From DASXMX01 sp036794395 (GTDB lineage Bacteria > Planctomycetota > Phycisphaerae > Tepidisphaerales > Tepidisphaeraceae), in the NCBI GenBank assembly GCA_036794395.1, contig DAIRGS010000028.1, positions 1 through 38,623 on the forward strand: DNA of 38,623 nucleotides, written 5' to 3'. Below are positions 16,216 to 25,142 of this stretch, piece by piece. The position numbers were made by a program, and so were the translations under genes. Position 1 is the stretch's first letter. Each line of letters opens with the position of its first letter. Under the pieces are notes generated by a model that was not told where the DNA came from, searched no databases, and was given only the letters and a program-made list of their open reading frames with translations.

Positions 16216-17547
16216 TCACGGAGTGAGGATGTCGTCGAGGGGTTTGCCATCGGGTGTGTCGAGTTGAATGCCAAGAATCTTCGCGACGGTCGGAGCCACC
16301 GAGACATTTTGAATAATGCCGAGTTTCGCCCCTTTGCGGATGGCCGGGCCGGCGGCCACAAACATTGCGTTCATTTTAGGGTTGTCGCTGATGTATCCAT
16401 GCGCACCGGGCGTGCTGCCTGCGGGGACGGGCGATACATCGTCGTTGGTCGTGCCATTGGCGAAGGCGTAGCCATCTTTGGCCGAGAGAAGCAGGCCGCA
16501 CATGCGCGGGTTTTTAGCTGGGTCGGGAAGGCCAAGGGCGGCGAAGCGATCGGGCAGGATCACATCGTCGATGCCTTCCTGGCCTTTGAACAAGTCGGCG
16601 ATTTCAGTCCTGAGGTGCTCGGCAGATTGCGGGTCATTGAAGTAGATGAATGCGGTTCCGCCTTCGGGGACGACCTGGACCTGTGACGTGGGAAAACCAG
16701 CCTTGCGGACGCGCACATTCGCCTGGATGCGCTTGGTGAATTTGGCGAAGCCGTGATCGGCGGTGACGATCACCGTGGTTTTATTGCGGATGCCCGCATC
16801 ATCAAGGGCTGCAAGAATGTCGCGCAACTGCGAATCGACCACCGCGATTGCGGCAAAGTCCGCGGCGGATTGGGGGGCGTATTGATGCTGAATGGAATCG
16901 GTCAGCAACATATGCAGGACCATAAGATTGGGCTTGCGATGACGGATCACATAGCACGCGGCATCGGTCCAGATTCGGTCGTGCTGCGGAGAACTGAGCC
17001 TGGAAAAATCGGCTTGGGATGCACTGGGCAAAATCTCGGCGGCAAGCAGTTCGGCCTTGAGCCGGGGCGAGAGGTGATCGACCTGATTTGCAACATCGGG
17101 GAAACAGTCATCCAGCGCCGACGATTCACTGCTGCACGGCCAATTAATCGCGGCCGTCGAAAGGCCGGACTTGTGCGCCACATCCCAGAGCGTGGGAACG
17201 GCGACGAGATCCGCCTGCGTGCGATTCGGATCAATCCGGCCTTGCTGGCCTGATTCGTCGCGAATCATCAGGCCGTTGAACAGCACTGAGTGCTTTGCGG
17301 GATAGACGCCGGTGACGAGTGTGGTGTGGTTGGGCCAGGTTACCGAAGGGTTGGCGACCTTCATTCCCTCGGCGGCAACACCCTGCGCGGCGAGCTTGCG
17401 GAGCGTGGGGATTGGCGCGCGAGGATCCTGGTAGATGTAGGCCGGGAACCCGTCCATCGTGATGAGCACCACGTGGCGGTCGTCGGCGCCACGAACAGAA
17501 GCGGCCAATGATATTACAATGCAAGCCCATACGAATTGCAGTTTCAC
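16216..17547 (-). CDS. Secreted nucleotide pyrophosphatase/phosphodiesterase (alkaline phosphatase superfamily)
   Basis: A 443-residue protein with a signal peptide (FVWACIVISLAASVRGA). It shows the ENPP-type order of metal and nucleophile residues: Asp32 in LITMDGFP, nucleophile Thr70 in NPSVTWPNHTTLVTG, IVTADHGF with the second metal set, and GAHGYISDNP near the C-terminus with the last His. Members cleave phosphodiesters or pyrophosphates of nucleotides or other small molecules outside the cell. The start is GTG at 17547, fixed by GGAGG five nt upstream. It is convergent with the sugar dehydrogenase. Sulfatases share the fold but have a Cys/Ser-x-Pro-x-Arg site, which is absent here. Confidence 0.87.
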   Translation of the reverse strand: MKLQFVWACIVISLAASVRGADDRHVVLITMDGFPAYIYQDPRAPIPTLRKLAAQGVAAEGMKVANPSVTWPNHTTLVTGVYPAKHSVLFNGLMIRDESGQQGRIDPNRTQADLVAVPTLWDVAHKSGLSTAAINWPCSSESSALDDCFPDVANQVDHLSPRLKAELLAAEILPSASQADFSRLSSPQHDRIWTDAACYVIRHRKPNLMVLHMLLTDSIQHQYAPQSAADFAAIAVVDSQLRDILAALDDAGIRNKTTVIVTADHGFAKFTKRIQANVRVRKAGFPTSQVQVVPEGGTAFIYFNDPQSAEHLRTEIADLFKGQEGIDDVILPDRFAALGLPDPAKNPRMCGLLLSAKDGYAFANGTTNDDVSPVPAGSTPGAHGYISDNPKMNAMFVAAGPAIRKGAKLGIIQNVSVAPTVAKILGIQLDTPDGKPLDDILTP

Positions 17548-17600
17548 TCGATCCTCCGTTTGGGAACTTGGCGGGCGATCATCGTTACGTGAGAAGAATT

Positions 17601-17828
17601 AACCACAGAGGACACAGAGAGCACAGAGGAAACACAGAGAAAGGCAATACAAGAGATTTAGCCGCAGATGGCCGCAGATGAAGAAAAATGCAAGATTAAA
17701 AGACCGTGCAAAATTGCATTTGTCAAACATGCCATCCATGTATTTTCGTATCTTTATCTGCGGCCATCTGCGTCATCTGCGGCTAAAAGTTCTTCTCTGC
17801 GATTTCCTCTGTGCTTTTCTCTGTGGTT
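17601..17828. repeat. Large CACAGA/CGCAGATG inverted repeat, copy 2
   Basis: The two arms, about 17601-17685 and 17750-17828, are imperfect inverted repeats. They begin AACCACAGAG, contain GCACAGAGGAAA, and end in TTAGCCGCAGATG units. The same short unit builds the copies at 23-93 and 25143-25276. It lies upstream of the phosphodiesterase gene and has no coding potential. Confidence 0.7.
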
Positions 17829-17837
17829 GAAGCTTTT

Positions 17838-17985
17838 TTAATGACCCGCAGCCGCGTGGGCGGGCGCCGAACAAATCCATCACATGCCCCGCCGGCGCGA
17901 TGCCGTAGTAGATAGGTGTGATCGTTACGGGCTTTGGACTCCGTTCGGTGCGGCAGGAATATTGCGCGGATTGGCCTCCCTCACT
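17838..17985 (-). other. Unassigned stretch with open minus-strand frame
   Basis: Between the repeat and the start at 18125, the minus strand reads without a stop through a sequence containing SCRTERSPKPVTITPIYYG and APAGHVMDLFGA, then out into the repeat. There is no start codon, ribosome site or recognised domain. It could be the 3' remnant of a lost gene or a dispersed non-coding element that happens to be open. The remaining bases to 18124 hold only the ribosome site of the next gene. Confidence 0.3.
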
Positions 17986-18124
17986 TATTTTCTAATTGAC
18001 TCAGGCGTCCCAGTTGGATGCAGTTAACAACCATCAAGTTGCTGCGCGGGCGTGGGCGGGGAATCATTATGCGGCAACAAGACCTGACATGTCCCGACGG
18101 CGCGGGAAGCTAAAGGAGAAACCC

Positions 18125-20167
18125 ATGATCGGTTTTCTGGCGGTGGGCGTTCGGCGAGGTGGCTGGATTCCTGCGATGGTGATGCTCGTCCTGGGCGCGA
18201 CGGTTCTGCCTGCGGAGGGAGCGAAATCCGGTCACGTTCTGGATTCGGACGGCAAGCCGGTTTCCGGTGCCGACGTTTATCTCATTCGCAACCGCGGGTT
18301 CGAGCCCAAGGTGATCGAGACGACCCAATCGGGTTCTGATGGCAGTTTCGAACTGCATCTGTCGGCGCCGACGACGGGCATCACCAATCCCCTCGAAGTG
18401 CAGGCTTTCCAGATGGGGAAAGGGGTTGGGGCGGAGCGGTATGAATCATCGAAAGAGTGCGAGATAAAACTAAAAACCTCGACTCGCATCACGCTGACGA
18501 TGCTTGACACGGAAGGGAAGCCGGTGGCGGGAATGAAGGTGTTTCCGCTGGCGTTTGTGTCGGGGTCGATTCGAATTGCCGCGGGTCAGACACCGGGGAG
18601 GATGTTCTTCATGCGTATGCCAGGGGTGTTGTCACAGCGTCTGGCAGGCACGACGGACGTGAAAGGCGAGGTAACGCTGGGTGAGCTTCCGCAGGGCGCG
18701 CGGTTCGAGGTGGGAATCGATGATGAGCGATTTGCTTATCCGGGGGCTATGAAGGGCGTGGAATTATCGCGAACCGAGACACTCAGCCCGCCGGTGAAAA
18801 TTCAGCTTGAAAAGGGGACGACGATCAGCGGGGTCGTACGTTACGGCCCAAGCGGAAAGGTGGCGGCCGGGATTGATGTTGCTGTTCAGCCGACAAGCCG
18901 TGCGATGGACCGAGCCGGGGGCGGCGGCGGGCTGACGGATGTCAATGGCGCATATCGGATCGCGCATCTCGGCGCCGGCGAATACAACGTGATGTTGAAT
19001 CTTGATGCCGAGGTTCAAAAAGACTGGGCGGCGGCAGGCCATGAATGGGTCAAAGTCGCGGGCGGAGACACGCTCAAGGACTTGGATTTCTCACTGGTCA
19101 AAGGTGGCGTCATCACGGGAACAGTGATTACGGCGGACACCGCCGAACTGATCGCCAATACGTCGATTGGCGTTCACGGGCCAGCCCATCCGCAGAGCAG
19201 TGCGTCAATTCAATACACGGAGACCGGGCCGGACGGGACCTATTCCATTCGCGTGCCGCCCGGACTTCAGCATGTGTACATTTCCGGCCTGATCCCCGAA
19301 GCGTACCGGCAGCCGCGACAGGACATCCGGGACGTCAAAGTAGAAGATGGGGAAACTGTCCGAATGAATTTCCGTTTGCAACGTCGAGATGGCGAGGACG
19401 TGAAGGGGATCGTGATCGGGCTCGACGGAAAACCGGCAGCGGATGTTGTCGTACAGGCACAAATGGGTTCGGGGCCGTTCGGAGGGTCATCCACCAAATC
19501 GGATGTGCAGGGACGTTTTCATTTCGATGCGATCCCCGTCGCAACTGCCATCGAAGTGAAGTCTGCTGAGGTATGCACCGCGGAACCGGCCCACGTACAA
19601 CGAGGACAGGGCGAGATCCGATTGCAGCTTGTTCGGCGGGTGAAATTGACCCTGAAGGGATTGATCACCGATGAAAATGATAAGCCGCTGGCGAAAGCGC
19701 GCGTCCGGCTTAGCCAGTGGTTCGGGAATTCCGGACTCGGAGAAGGCGAGCCATTAATCACCGGCGCGGATGGCCGGTACGAACTCAAGGACCTGTACGC
19801 CGACGCGCAGTACAACATTGCCGCCGATGCCGAGGGGTTTGGCGAGAGCCAGGCGAAGCTACAGCTCGATCCTGATGCCAAGGACCTGCCCACGCTGAAG
19901 CTGCCGCGTGCCGACGCCACGACCGGCGGAGTCGTCGTGGACGGCGAAGGCAAGCCGGTTGCGGGCGTTACGGTGCACCTCAACAACGGGATGTCTCCGA
20001 AGACCGCCGTAACCGACGCGCAAGGCCGGTTCACGTTCCAAGTCGTGCCCGGCAAAAATCATCTGATCTGGGTACGGGTTAAGGATCAAAGACAGGTGGG
20101 TCCTCACGCAAACGGGTTGGGCGGGCGCAATGATTTGAAACTCGTGCTGCCTAAAGAAGAGCAATAG
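18125..20167 (+). CDS. Secreted multi-domain protein with carboxypeptidase-regulatory-like repeats
   Basis: About 680 residues: a signal peptide (IPAMVMLVLGATVLPAEGA) followed by a chain of Ig-like/carboxypeptidase-regulatory-like beta-sandwich units, each opening with a GxVxDxxGKPVxGxxV pattern (SGHVLDSDGKPVSGADV, LDTEGKPVAGMKV, IGLDGKPAADVVV, VDGEGKPVAGVTV). No catalytic site is seen. It aligns from end to end with the extracellular part of the M56 protein at 20676: DDERFAYPG here, DDERYANPG there; GEYNVMLNLD and GEYNVVLYLT; GPAHPQSS and GPAHPRSG. The ATG at 18125 has AAGGAG seven nt upstream; the open frame back to 17996 is not needed. Likely a periplasmic or surface binding protein; its ligand is unknown. 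Confidence 0.85.
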   Translation: MIGFLAVGVRRGGWIPAMVMLVLGATVLPAEGAKSGHVLDSDGKPVSGADVYLIRNRGFEPKVIETTQSGSDGSFELHLSAPTTGITNPLEVQAFQMGKGVGAERYESSKECEIKLKTSTRITLTMLDTEGKPVAGMKVFPLAFVSGSIRIAAGQTPGRMFFMRMPGVLSQRLAGTTDVKGEVTLGELPQGARFEVGIDDERFAYPGAMKGVELSRTETLSPPVKIQLEKGTTISGVVRYGPSGKVAAGIDVAVQPTSRAMDRAGGGGGLTDVNGAYRIAHLGAGEYNVMLNLDAEVQKDWAAAGHEWVKVAGGDTLKDLDFSLVKGGVITGTVITADTAELIANTSIGVHGPAHPQSSASIQYTETGPDGTYSIRVPPGLQHVYISGLIPEAYRQPRQDIRDVKVEDGETVRMNFRLQRRDGEDVKGIVIGLDGKPAADVVVQAQMGSGPFGGSSTKSDVQGRFHFDAIPVATAIEVKSAEVCTAEPAHVQRGQGEIRLQLVRRVKLTLKGLITDENDKPLAKARVRLSQWFGNSGLGEGEPLITGADGRYELKDLYADAQYNIAADAEGFGESQAKLQLDPDAKDLPTLKLPRADATTGGVVVDGEGKPVAGVTVHLNNGMSPKTAVTDAQGRFTFQVVPGKNHLIWVRVKDQRQVGPHANGLGGRNDLKLVLPKEEQ

Positions 20168-20225
20168 GCCAGGCTTTAGGAACTCGCCCCGGCGAGGATT
20201 GCGCGGGGGCTCAAATAATTTTTAT

Positions 20226-20253
20226 TTGACCTTGTCATTTACCTTGGTAGATT
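20226..20253 (+). promoter_or_regulatory. Predicted promoter of the blaI-M56 operon
   Basis: TTGACC (20226-20231) and TAGATT (20248-20253) are 16 nt apart in an AT-rich island within GC-rich DNA. This puts the start of transcription near 20260. Confidence 0.5.
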
Positions 20254-20256
20254 TAC

Positions 20257-20269
20257 TTCATTAAATGAA
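20257..20269. promoter_or_regulatory. 13-bp dyad, possible BlaI operator
   Basis: TTCATT-A-AATGAA is a perfect 13-bp dyad just after the predicted -10 box and at the likely transcription start. BlaI/MecI repressors usually bind a dyad here and control their own operon. The sequence differs from the staphylococcal TACA-TGTA consensus, so the assignment is inference from position. Confidence 0.4.
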
Positions 20270-20289
20270 CTCTCGCTCGTGGAGGTTTA

Positions 20290-20679
20290 ATGCAACCGGT
20301 ACGCATGGGGCGAATGCAGTTGCGGATCATGAAGGTGCTCTGGGAGCGCCGCTCGGCCAACGCCCGGGAAATCACCGAAGCACTTTCGAAGGAACGAATG
20401 GTCGCCCACAGCACCGTTCAGACGCTGCTTCGCAAGCTTGAAGCCAAGGGGGCAGTCCAGCACAAAACGATGGATCGGACGTTTGTGTTTCACCCCACGA
20501 TCGACCACCGAAGCGTCACGCGCGGCGCTACCCGTGAACTCATCGAAAGGGTGTTTGGCGGGTCTGCCGCCGGATTGGTGGCTCACCTTCTCAAAGAAGA
20601 ACGCATAGGACGCAAGGAATTGGAACAAATTCGCAAGCTGATTGACGAACATGAAACCCGCGACAAAGGAAAGTCATGA
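20290..20679 (+). CDS. BlaI/MecI/CopY-family transcriptional repressor
   Basis: A 129-residue winged-helix protein. The N-terminal ~75 residues match the BlaI DNA-binding domain: LRIMKVLWERRSANAREIT, then MVAHSTVQTLLRKLEAKGAV with the recognition helix. The C-terminal part (LVAHLLKEERIGRKELEQI) is the dimerisation helix bundle where BlaR1-type peptidases cut. The ATG at 20290 follows GGAGG at 20281-20285. Its TGA overlaps the ATG of the M56 gene (ATGA), so the two are co-translated. The repressor should bind its own promoter until signalled by the M56 partner. Confidence 0.92.
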   Translation: MQPVRMGRMQLRIMKVLWERRSANAREITEALSKERMVAHSTVQTLLRKLEAKGAVQHKTMDRTFVFHPTIDHRSVTRGATRELIERVFGGSAAGLVAHLLKEERIGRKELEQIRKLIDEHETRDKGKS

Positions 20680-23600
20680 CTAACCTGCCTGGCCGACCTG
20701 AGATTTACGTTACCGTCGTAATGGCTGCGGTCACTCTACTGGTTCAATCGTCGGCGGTGTTGATCATCGGCCTGGTAACAGCGCGCCTGCTACGGCGTTT
20801 TGGACCAGCCGTGCGCTCGGCGGTGTATCGGGCGACGCTCGCATGCGTGGCGCTCGCGCCGATTGCGGCAATGATGTTCGGGGCGACGGGGATGCGATCT
20901 ATTCGAATTGGTCTGCCGGCAAACGGATCGCTGGCAGAGTCCAACTTCCCGATCAGTCCTCCTGTCTCAAATGGCAGCGACGCAACAGTCAATCGTCCGA
21001 TGGCGGATATTGGCAAGCGTTCCGCAGACACCGGCGCCTCACCGGCGATCACTTCAACTGGCGCAGACCTCCACGGCCCGAGTCATTTGAAACCGCCAAC
21101 ATTTGAAACGCCTCACATCCAGAATCCATTGATCATTTATCAGGCGGCTTGCGCAGTTTGGGTTTTGGTCGCAATTTGCCTGACTGCGCGGATATGCGTT
21201 GCAAACATCCTGATTGGCATCGCTCGCCGGAGGGCGATTACCGCTCCTGAGTCGATTGTGCGCAAAGCAGCGTGGTGCGCGAAGAAATTACATGTGCTGC
21301 CGCCCGTGATTCGAATGAGTTCGCACATCACCAGTCCCTGCCTCGTTGGCTGGCTACGGCCTTTGCTTTTCATCCCTGTCGAGGGATTGGGTGAGGTTGA
21401 GACGGAAGTGTTGCTGCACGAGATGGCCCACCATGCGCGTCGCGATTGCCAATGGCAGCTTCTGGGGAGGATGACGGCCGCGGTGCTTTGGTTTCAGCCG
21501 CTCGTGTGGATTCTGGTGCGCCGAATGGAGCGGAACGCGGAAGAAGCGTGCGATGACATTGTGCTGTTTCATGGCGGAGATCGAACAACGTATGCACGTC
21601 GGCTGATCGAGCTCGCGGAACAGTTTCAGGTGAATCGCACGTTGTGGGGAGGAGCGGGAGTCGGAATTGTTACGCCGCGCTCGGGGGTTGGAAAACGCGT
21701 CGCCCGGCTGCTGGATGGCGCTCAGGTTCGAAGGATTGGCCTGGCCCGGCCAGTGAGAATTGGTTTGGCCGTGTGCGCGATCGCAGTGGGATTGTCGATG
21801 GGGTTCGTTCGGGCGGGAGGCGCTCCGATTGTTCAGGAAAGCCCGCCCAGTCAGGGTGGGTCGCGGGTTGAGGGTCGGGTTGTTACGCCGGATGGAAAGC
21901 CGGCGGCGCGGGTTAATCTGTCTGTCTTGAATTACGGCCAGTTTGAACCGGAAATCCTGATGTCGGGTGAGTCGGACGAGCAAGGCCGGTTCGCTTTTGA
22001 TCATGTTCCGCCGGGCAATCCCAAATCGCGACCTCCACAAATCATCGCTCGGGCGCCGGGGTATTCACTCCATGCTTACGAAGTTGTGCCGGGCAAGACA
22101 AATGAGCTGCGCCTGGAGGCGCCGACGCGCGTAACGATCGTTTTTCTTGAAACGGACGGAAAGCCGATTGAAGGCTTACGCGTCGCACCAATCCACTTTT
22201 TGGCAAGCTCCACATATTTGCCCCGCGATAAGGGCGGGTTTTCGTTTAGTCTTCCGCGGACGTTTTCTCAACCGCTTGCCCGGACGACCGATTCACGCGG
22301 GACGGTGACGTTTGAAGACCTGCCGCGTAACGCTTCAGTGACAATCCAAACCGACGACGAGCGTTACGCCAATCCGGGGTATAACGATCGCGTCGGGCTC
22401 ATCGCGGAAGACATTAGTACACAAAAGACAATTCGGCTTGAACATGGCGCTTCGGTCAGCGGAAGAGTTACGTATGGCCCCGCTGGCGCTCCGGCGGCTG
22501 GCATTCATGTCGGCGTGCAGGGAACGATTCGAGGCGGCTGGGGTGGGGGCCATATTGTTGAGACGGACGCTTCGGGCAGTTTCCGCGCGGCGAACCTGAC
22601 AGCTGGTGAATACAACGTCGTTTTGTATCTGACACCGGATGTCGAAAAGGACTGGACCGCGATTGCGCGTGAGGCGATTAAGGTTGAAGTTGGAAGCAAT
22701 CTGACCGGCATCGATCTGACGCTGATTCATGGTGTCGTTATCCGTGGCACGATCACCAAGGGCGATACGGGGGAACCGTTTATCGATAGCCATCTCAACG
22801 TCTATGCCATAGGGCCGGCACATCCCAGAAGTGGCGGCGGGATGCAGAGCTCGGACGTACAGCACGACGGGTCCTATGTGGTTCGCGTCCCGCCAGGCAA
22901 ACAGGAGATTATCCTGTCGGGTTCCATTGCGCCGTATGACGGCCAAGGGCAGCCGCGTCAGGAAGTGACCGTGGCAGAGGGGCAGGACGCGACGGTCGAT
23001 TTCGCTTTACCGCGACGACCGGGTAAACCCGTTTCGGGGAGCGTGGTGGATGCAGAAGGCAAGCCGGTGCCCGACGTTGTGGTGATGGCTACCAGCCGTG
23101 GAGCGGGTGGGTCGTACCCGGCAACCACAAAGACCGACGCCGCCGGGAAGTTCCAATTTGAGGCCGTCGCGCCAGAGAGCACCGTTCGCGTCCGCCAGGC
23201 CACACAGGACGGGGCCGCGTCAGTCATTGTACAGGGAGGCGAAACGTCGCTGCGGCTTCAGATCGCCCGGCCGGCAGAAGTGACAATGACGGGAACCGTC
23301 GTTGACAGCGCGGGCAAGCCAGTCCCCTACCCGCGCGTCAGGATCATGACTTGGTACGGTAATTTTGGTGAAAGTCTCGGTGAGCCTCTGAAGGGAACCG
23401 CCGATGGGCATTACACACTACGGAATCTCTCATCGTCGTTTAAATACGTTCTGAACATCGAAGCCGATGGCTTTGGCGAATCCACACTGGAGATCAAACC
23501 CGAGCCAGGCGTCGGGAATGCCGCTCCAGTGACGTTGGAAAAGGCGGATGGCGCGATCACGGGCCGGGTCGTGGATATGGATAAGCGCCCTATTGCGGGC

Positions 23601-23834
23601 ATGCCGGTGGCACTAAATTCAGGAAACTTCCTGCATGTGGTTTTCACCGACGACCAGGGGAAGTTCTCGTTCCCCGTTGTGGCAATGCGATTATACAATT
23701 GGAAAGTAATCGTGCGCCGCGATCGCGGGAGCCAATTCAGCCCGTTCCTTCAGAACATCGACGAAAAAATATTCGATGCTCGATCCGCGCAACGCGAGCC
23801 GCTGGAATTCCTTGTTCCGAATGTTGGGAAATAG
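20676..23834 (+). CDS. BlaR1-like M56 membrane metallopeptidase with extracellular Ig-like repeats
   Basis: 1052 residues. The N-terminal ~380 form the M56 membrane peptidase: helices near 12-35, 48-70, 150-178 and 361-380, zinc site HEMAH (248-252) and RNAEEACDD (Glu289/290 for the third ligand). Residues ~383-1052 are outside the membrane and consist of repeated carboxypeptidase-regulatory-like units (VEGRVVTPDGKPAARVNL, VVDAEGKPVPDVVV, VVDSAGKPVPYPRV, VVDMDKRPIAGMPV). They replace the penicillin-binding sensor of BlaR1. By family analogy, an external signal activates the peptidase, which cleaves the BlaI protein encoded just upstream. The external part is a paralogue of the secreted protein at 18125-20167. 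The signal is unknown and need not be a beta-lactam. Confidence 0.88.
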   Translation: MTNLPGRPEIYVTVVMAAVTLLVQSSAVLIIGLVTARLLRRFGPAVRSAVYRATLACVALAPIAAMMFGATGMRSIRIGLPANGSLAESNFPISPPVSNGSDATVNRPMADIGKRSADTGASPAITSTGADLHGPSHLKPPTFETPHIQNPLIIYQAACAVWVLVAICLTARICVANILIGIARRRAITAPESIVRKAAWCAKKLHVLPPVIRMSSHITSPCLVGWLRPLLFIPVEGLGEVETEVLLHEMAHHARRDCQWQLLGRMTAAVLWFQPLVWILVRRMERNAEEACDDIVLFHGGDRTTYARRLIELAEQFQVNRTLWGGAGVGIVTPRSGVGKRVARLLDGAQVRRIGLARPVRIGLAVCAIAVGLSMGFVRAGGAPIVQESPPSQGGSRVEGRVVTPDGKPAARVNLSVLNYGQFEPEILMSGESDEQGRFAFDHVPPGNPKSRPPQIIARAPGYSLHAYEVVPGKTNELRLEAPTRVTIVFLETDGKPIEGLRVAPIHFLASSTYLPRDKGGFSFSLPRTFSQPLARTTDSRGTVTFEDLPRNASVTIQTDDERYANPGYNDRVGLIAEDISTQKTIRLEHGASVSGRVTYGPAGAPAAGIHVGVQGTIRGGWGGGHIVETDASGSFRAANLTAGEYNVVLYLTPDVEKDWTAIAREAIKVEVGSNLTGIDLTLIHGVVIRGTITKGDTGEPFIDSHLNVYAIGPAHPRSGGGMQSSDVQHDGSYVVRVPPGKQEIILSGSIAPYDGQGQPRQEVTVAEGQDATVDFALPRRPGKPVSGSVVDAEGKPVPDVVVMATSRGAGGSYPATTKTDAAGKFQFEAVAPESTVRVRQATQDGAASVIVQGGETSLRLQIARPAEVTMTGTVVDSAGKPVPYPRVRIMTWYGNFGESLGEPLKGTADGHYTLRNLSSSFKYVLNIEADGFGESTLEIKPEPGVGNAAPVTLEKADGAITGRVVDMDKRPIAGMPVALNSGNFLHVVFTDDQGKFSFPVVAMRLYNWKVIVRRDRGSQFSPFLQNIDEKIFDARSAQREPLEFLVPNVGK

Positions 23835-23852
23835 ATCAAAGCGACGGTTGAT

Positions 23853-23933
23853 TGTCATCCTGGAGCGCAGCGAAGGATTCGATACGGGGGAACCCTTCGA
23901 TTCCCAGATCCTTCGCTTCGCTCCAGGATGACA
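23853..23933. repeat. 26-bp inverted repeat between convergent genes
   Basis: Arms 23853-23878 and 23908-23933 match at 25 of 26 positions; they begin TGTCATCCTGGAGCG. The spacer is 29 nt. It lies between the stops of the M56 gene and proB and may end transcription in both directions. The sequence type resembles dispersed intergenic repeats known from other GC-rich bacteria. Confidence 0.7.
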
Positions 23934-23976
23934 GCCTTTCGGATTTCAGCAAAGCAAGCGGTGGTCGGTATCGCTT

Positions 23977-25092
23977 CTATCCAATCACCAGATTATCCCG
24001 ATGCACCACTTCATCGTACGCCGCCTCGGCGAGGAGGGCTCTGACTTCGGCGGTGCGTTTGCCTCTGATGCGTTCGATGTCGGCTGAGGCGTAGTTGGAG
24101 AGGCCGCGGGCGATGGCGGAGCCGTCGGGGGAGCAGAGTTCGACGATGTCGCCGCGGGCGAAGTCGCCTTCCACTTTGGTGATGCCGGCGGGGAGCAGGC
24201 TGCGGTTTTTTTCGACTAACGCGGAAACGGCGCCGGCATCGACGAAGATTTTGCCGGCCGGGCGGGCGCTGCCGATCCAGCGGCTGCGGGAGGAGAGCTT
24301 TCGGGCGGCGGGGACGAAGAGCGTACCGAGCTCCTCGCCATCGAGCAGGCGCGGGAGAATGTTTTCCGTGCGGCCATCGGCGACGATCAGGGCTTCGCCC
24401 GATTCGGTGACCGCCCGCGCGGCTTCCAGCTTGGAATTGAAGCCGCCTTTGCCCAGGGCGCTTTTTTCGGCGCGAACCAGATCGCGGGCGGTTTGGAGAT
24501 TTTCGACGAGCCGGACGGGCTTGCCCTCGGCATCGAGAATTCCATCGACCACGCTTAGCAACACCAGCAACTCGGCACGCAGGGCGTGGGTCACCAGCGC
24601 GGCGAGAATGTCGTTATCGCCAAAGCTGATGCGGACAATTTCGTCGGTGCTGATGGTGTCGTTTTCATTGACGATCGGGACGGCGCCCAACTCATGAACT
24701 GCGTGAATCGTGTTCCGCACATTGAGAAAACGGGCGCGGTCATCGATGTCTTCGCGGGTGAGAAGGATCTGGGCGACGGGGAGCTTGTGAGGGGCGAAAG
24801 CCGCGGCCCAGGCGTCCATCAGGCGGCGCTGGCCGACGGCTGCGACAGCCTGCAAATGCGATAGATCGGTTGGACGTTTGGGGAGATTTAATTCGCGAAG
24901 GCCGGCACCGATCGCACCGGAGCTGACGACTGTTACCTGGACGCCACGGGCCCGCAGGCCGGCGATCTGGTCGGCGATGGATTGGAGAAAGACCGAATCG
25001 AGCCGGCCCTCGGCATCGGAGAGCACCTGGGTGCCGAGCTTGATGACGATCGTCTTGATCGAGGCCAGATGCTGTTTTCGAATTGCCGTCAT
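23977..25092 (-). CDS. proB: Glutamate 5-kinase with PUA domain
   Basis: A 371-residue enzyme that phosphorylates L-glutamate to glutamyl 5-phosphate, the first step of proline synthesis, in the cytoplasm. The amino-acid kinase domain shows IVIKLGTQVLSD (ATP/phosphate binding), VVSSGAIGAG, IVNENDTIS, FGDNDILAALV and ALGKGGFNSKLEAA. The C-terminal ~90 residues are a PUA domain (GKIFVDAGAVSALVEKN, ARGDIVELCSPDG). The length matches ProB of E. coli (367). The ATG at 25092 begins the usual short leader before IKTIVIKLG. Neither proA nor obg is adjacent, though both often are in other bacteria. The repeat at 25143-25276 lies in its upstream region. Confidence 0.95.
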   Translation of the reverse strand: MTAIRKQHLASIKTIVIKLGTQVLSDAEGRLDSVFLQSIADQIAGLRARGVQVTVVSSGAIGAGLRELNLPKRPTDLSHLQAVAAVGQRRLMDAWAAAFAPHKLPVAQILLTREDIDDRARFLNVRNTIHAVHELGAVPIVNENDTISTDEIVRISFGDNDILAALVTHALRAELLVLLSVVDGILDAEGKPVRLVENLQTARDLVRAEKSALGKGGFNSKLEAARAVTESGEALIVADGRTENILPRLLDGEELGTLFVPAARKLSSRSRWIGSARPAGKIFVDAGAVSALVEKNRSLLPAGITKVEGDFARGDIVELCSPDGSAIARGLSNYASADIERIRGKRTAEVRALLAEAAYDEVVHRDNLVIG

Positions 25093-25142
25093 GATTCACC
25101 GCAAACCGATTCACCGCGGAGACCGCAGAGAAATACCTTGTT

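Noticed and set aside
23852..24094. 80-residue plus-strand open frame after the M56 gene
   Set aside because: It is made of the inverted repeat and the antisense of the proB 3' end; not a gene.
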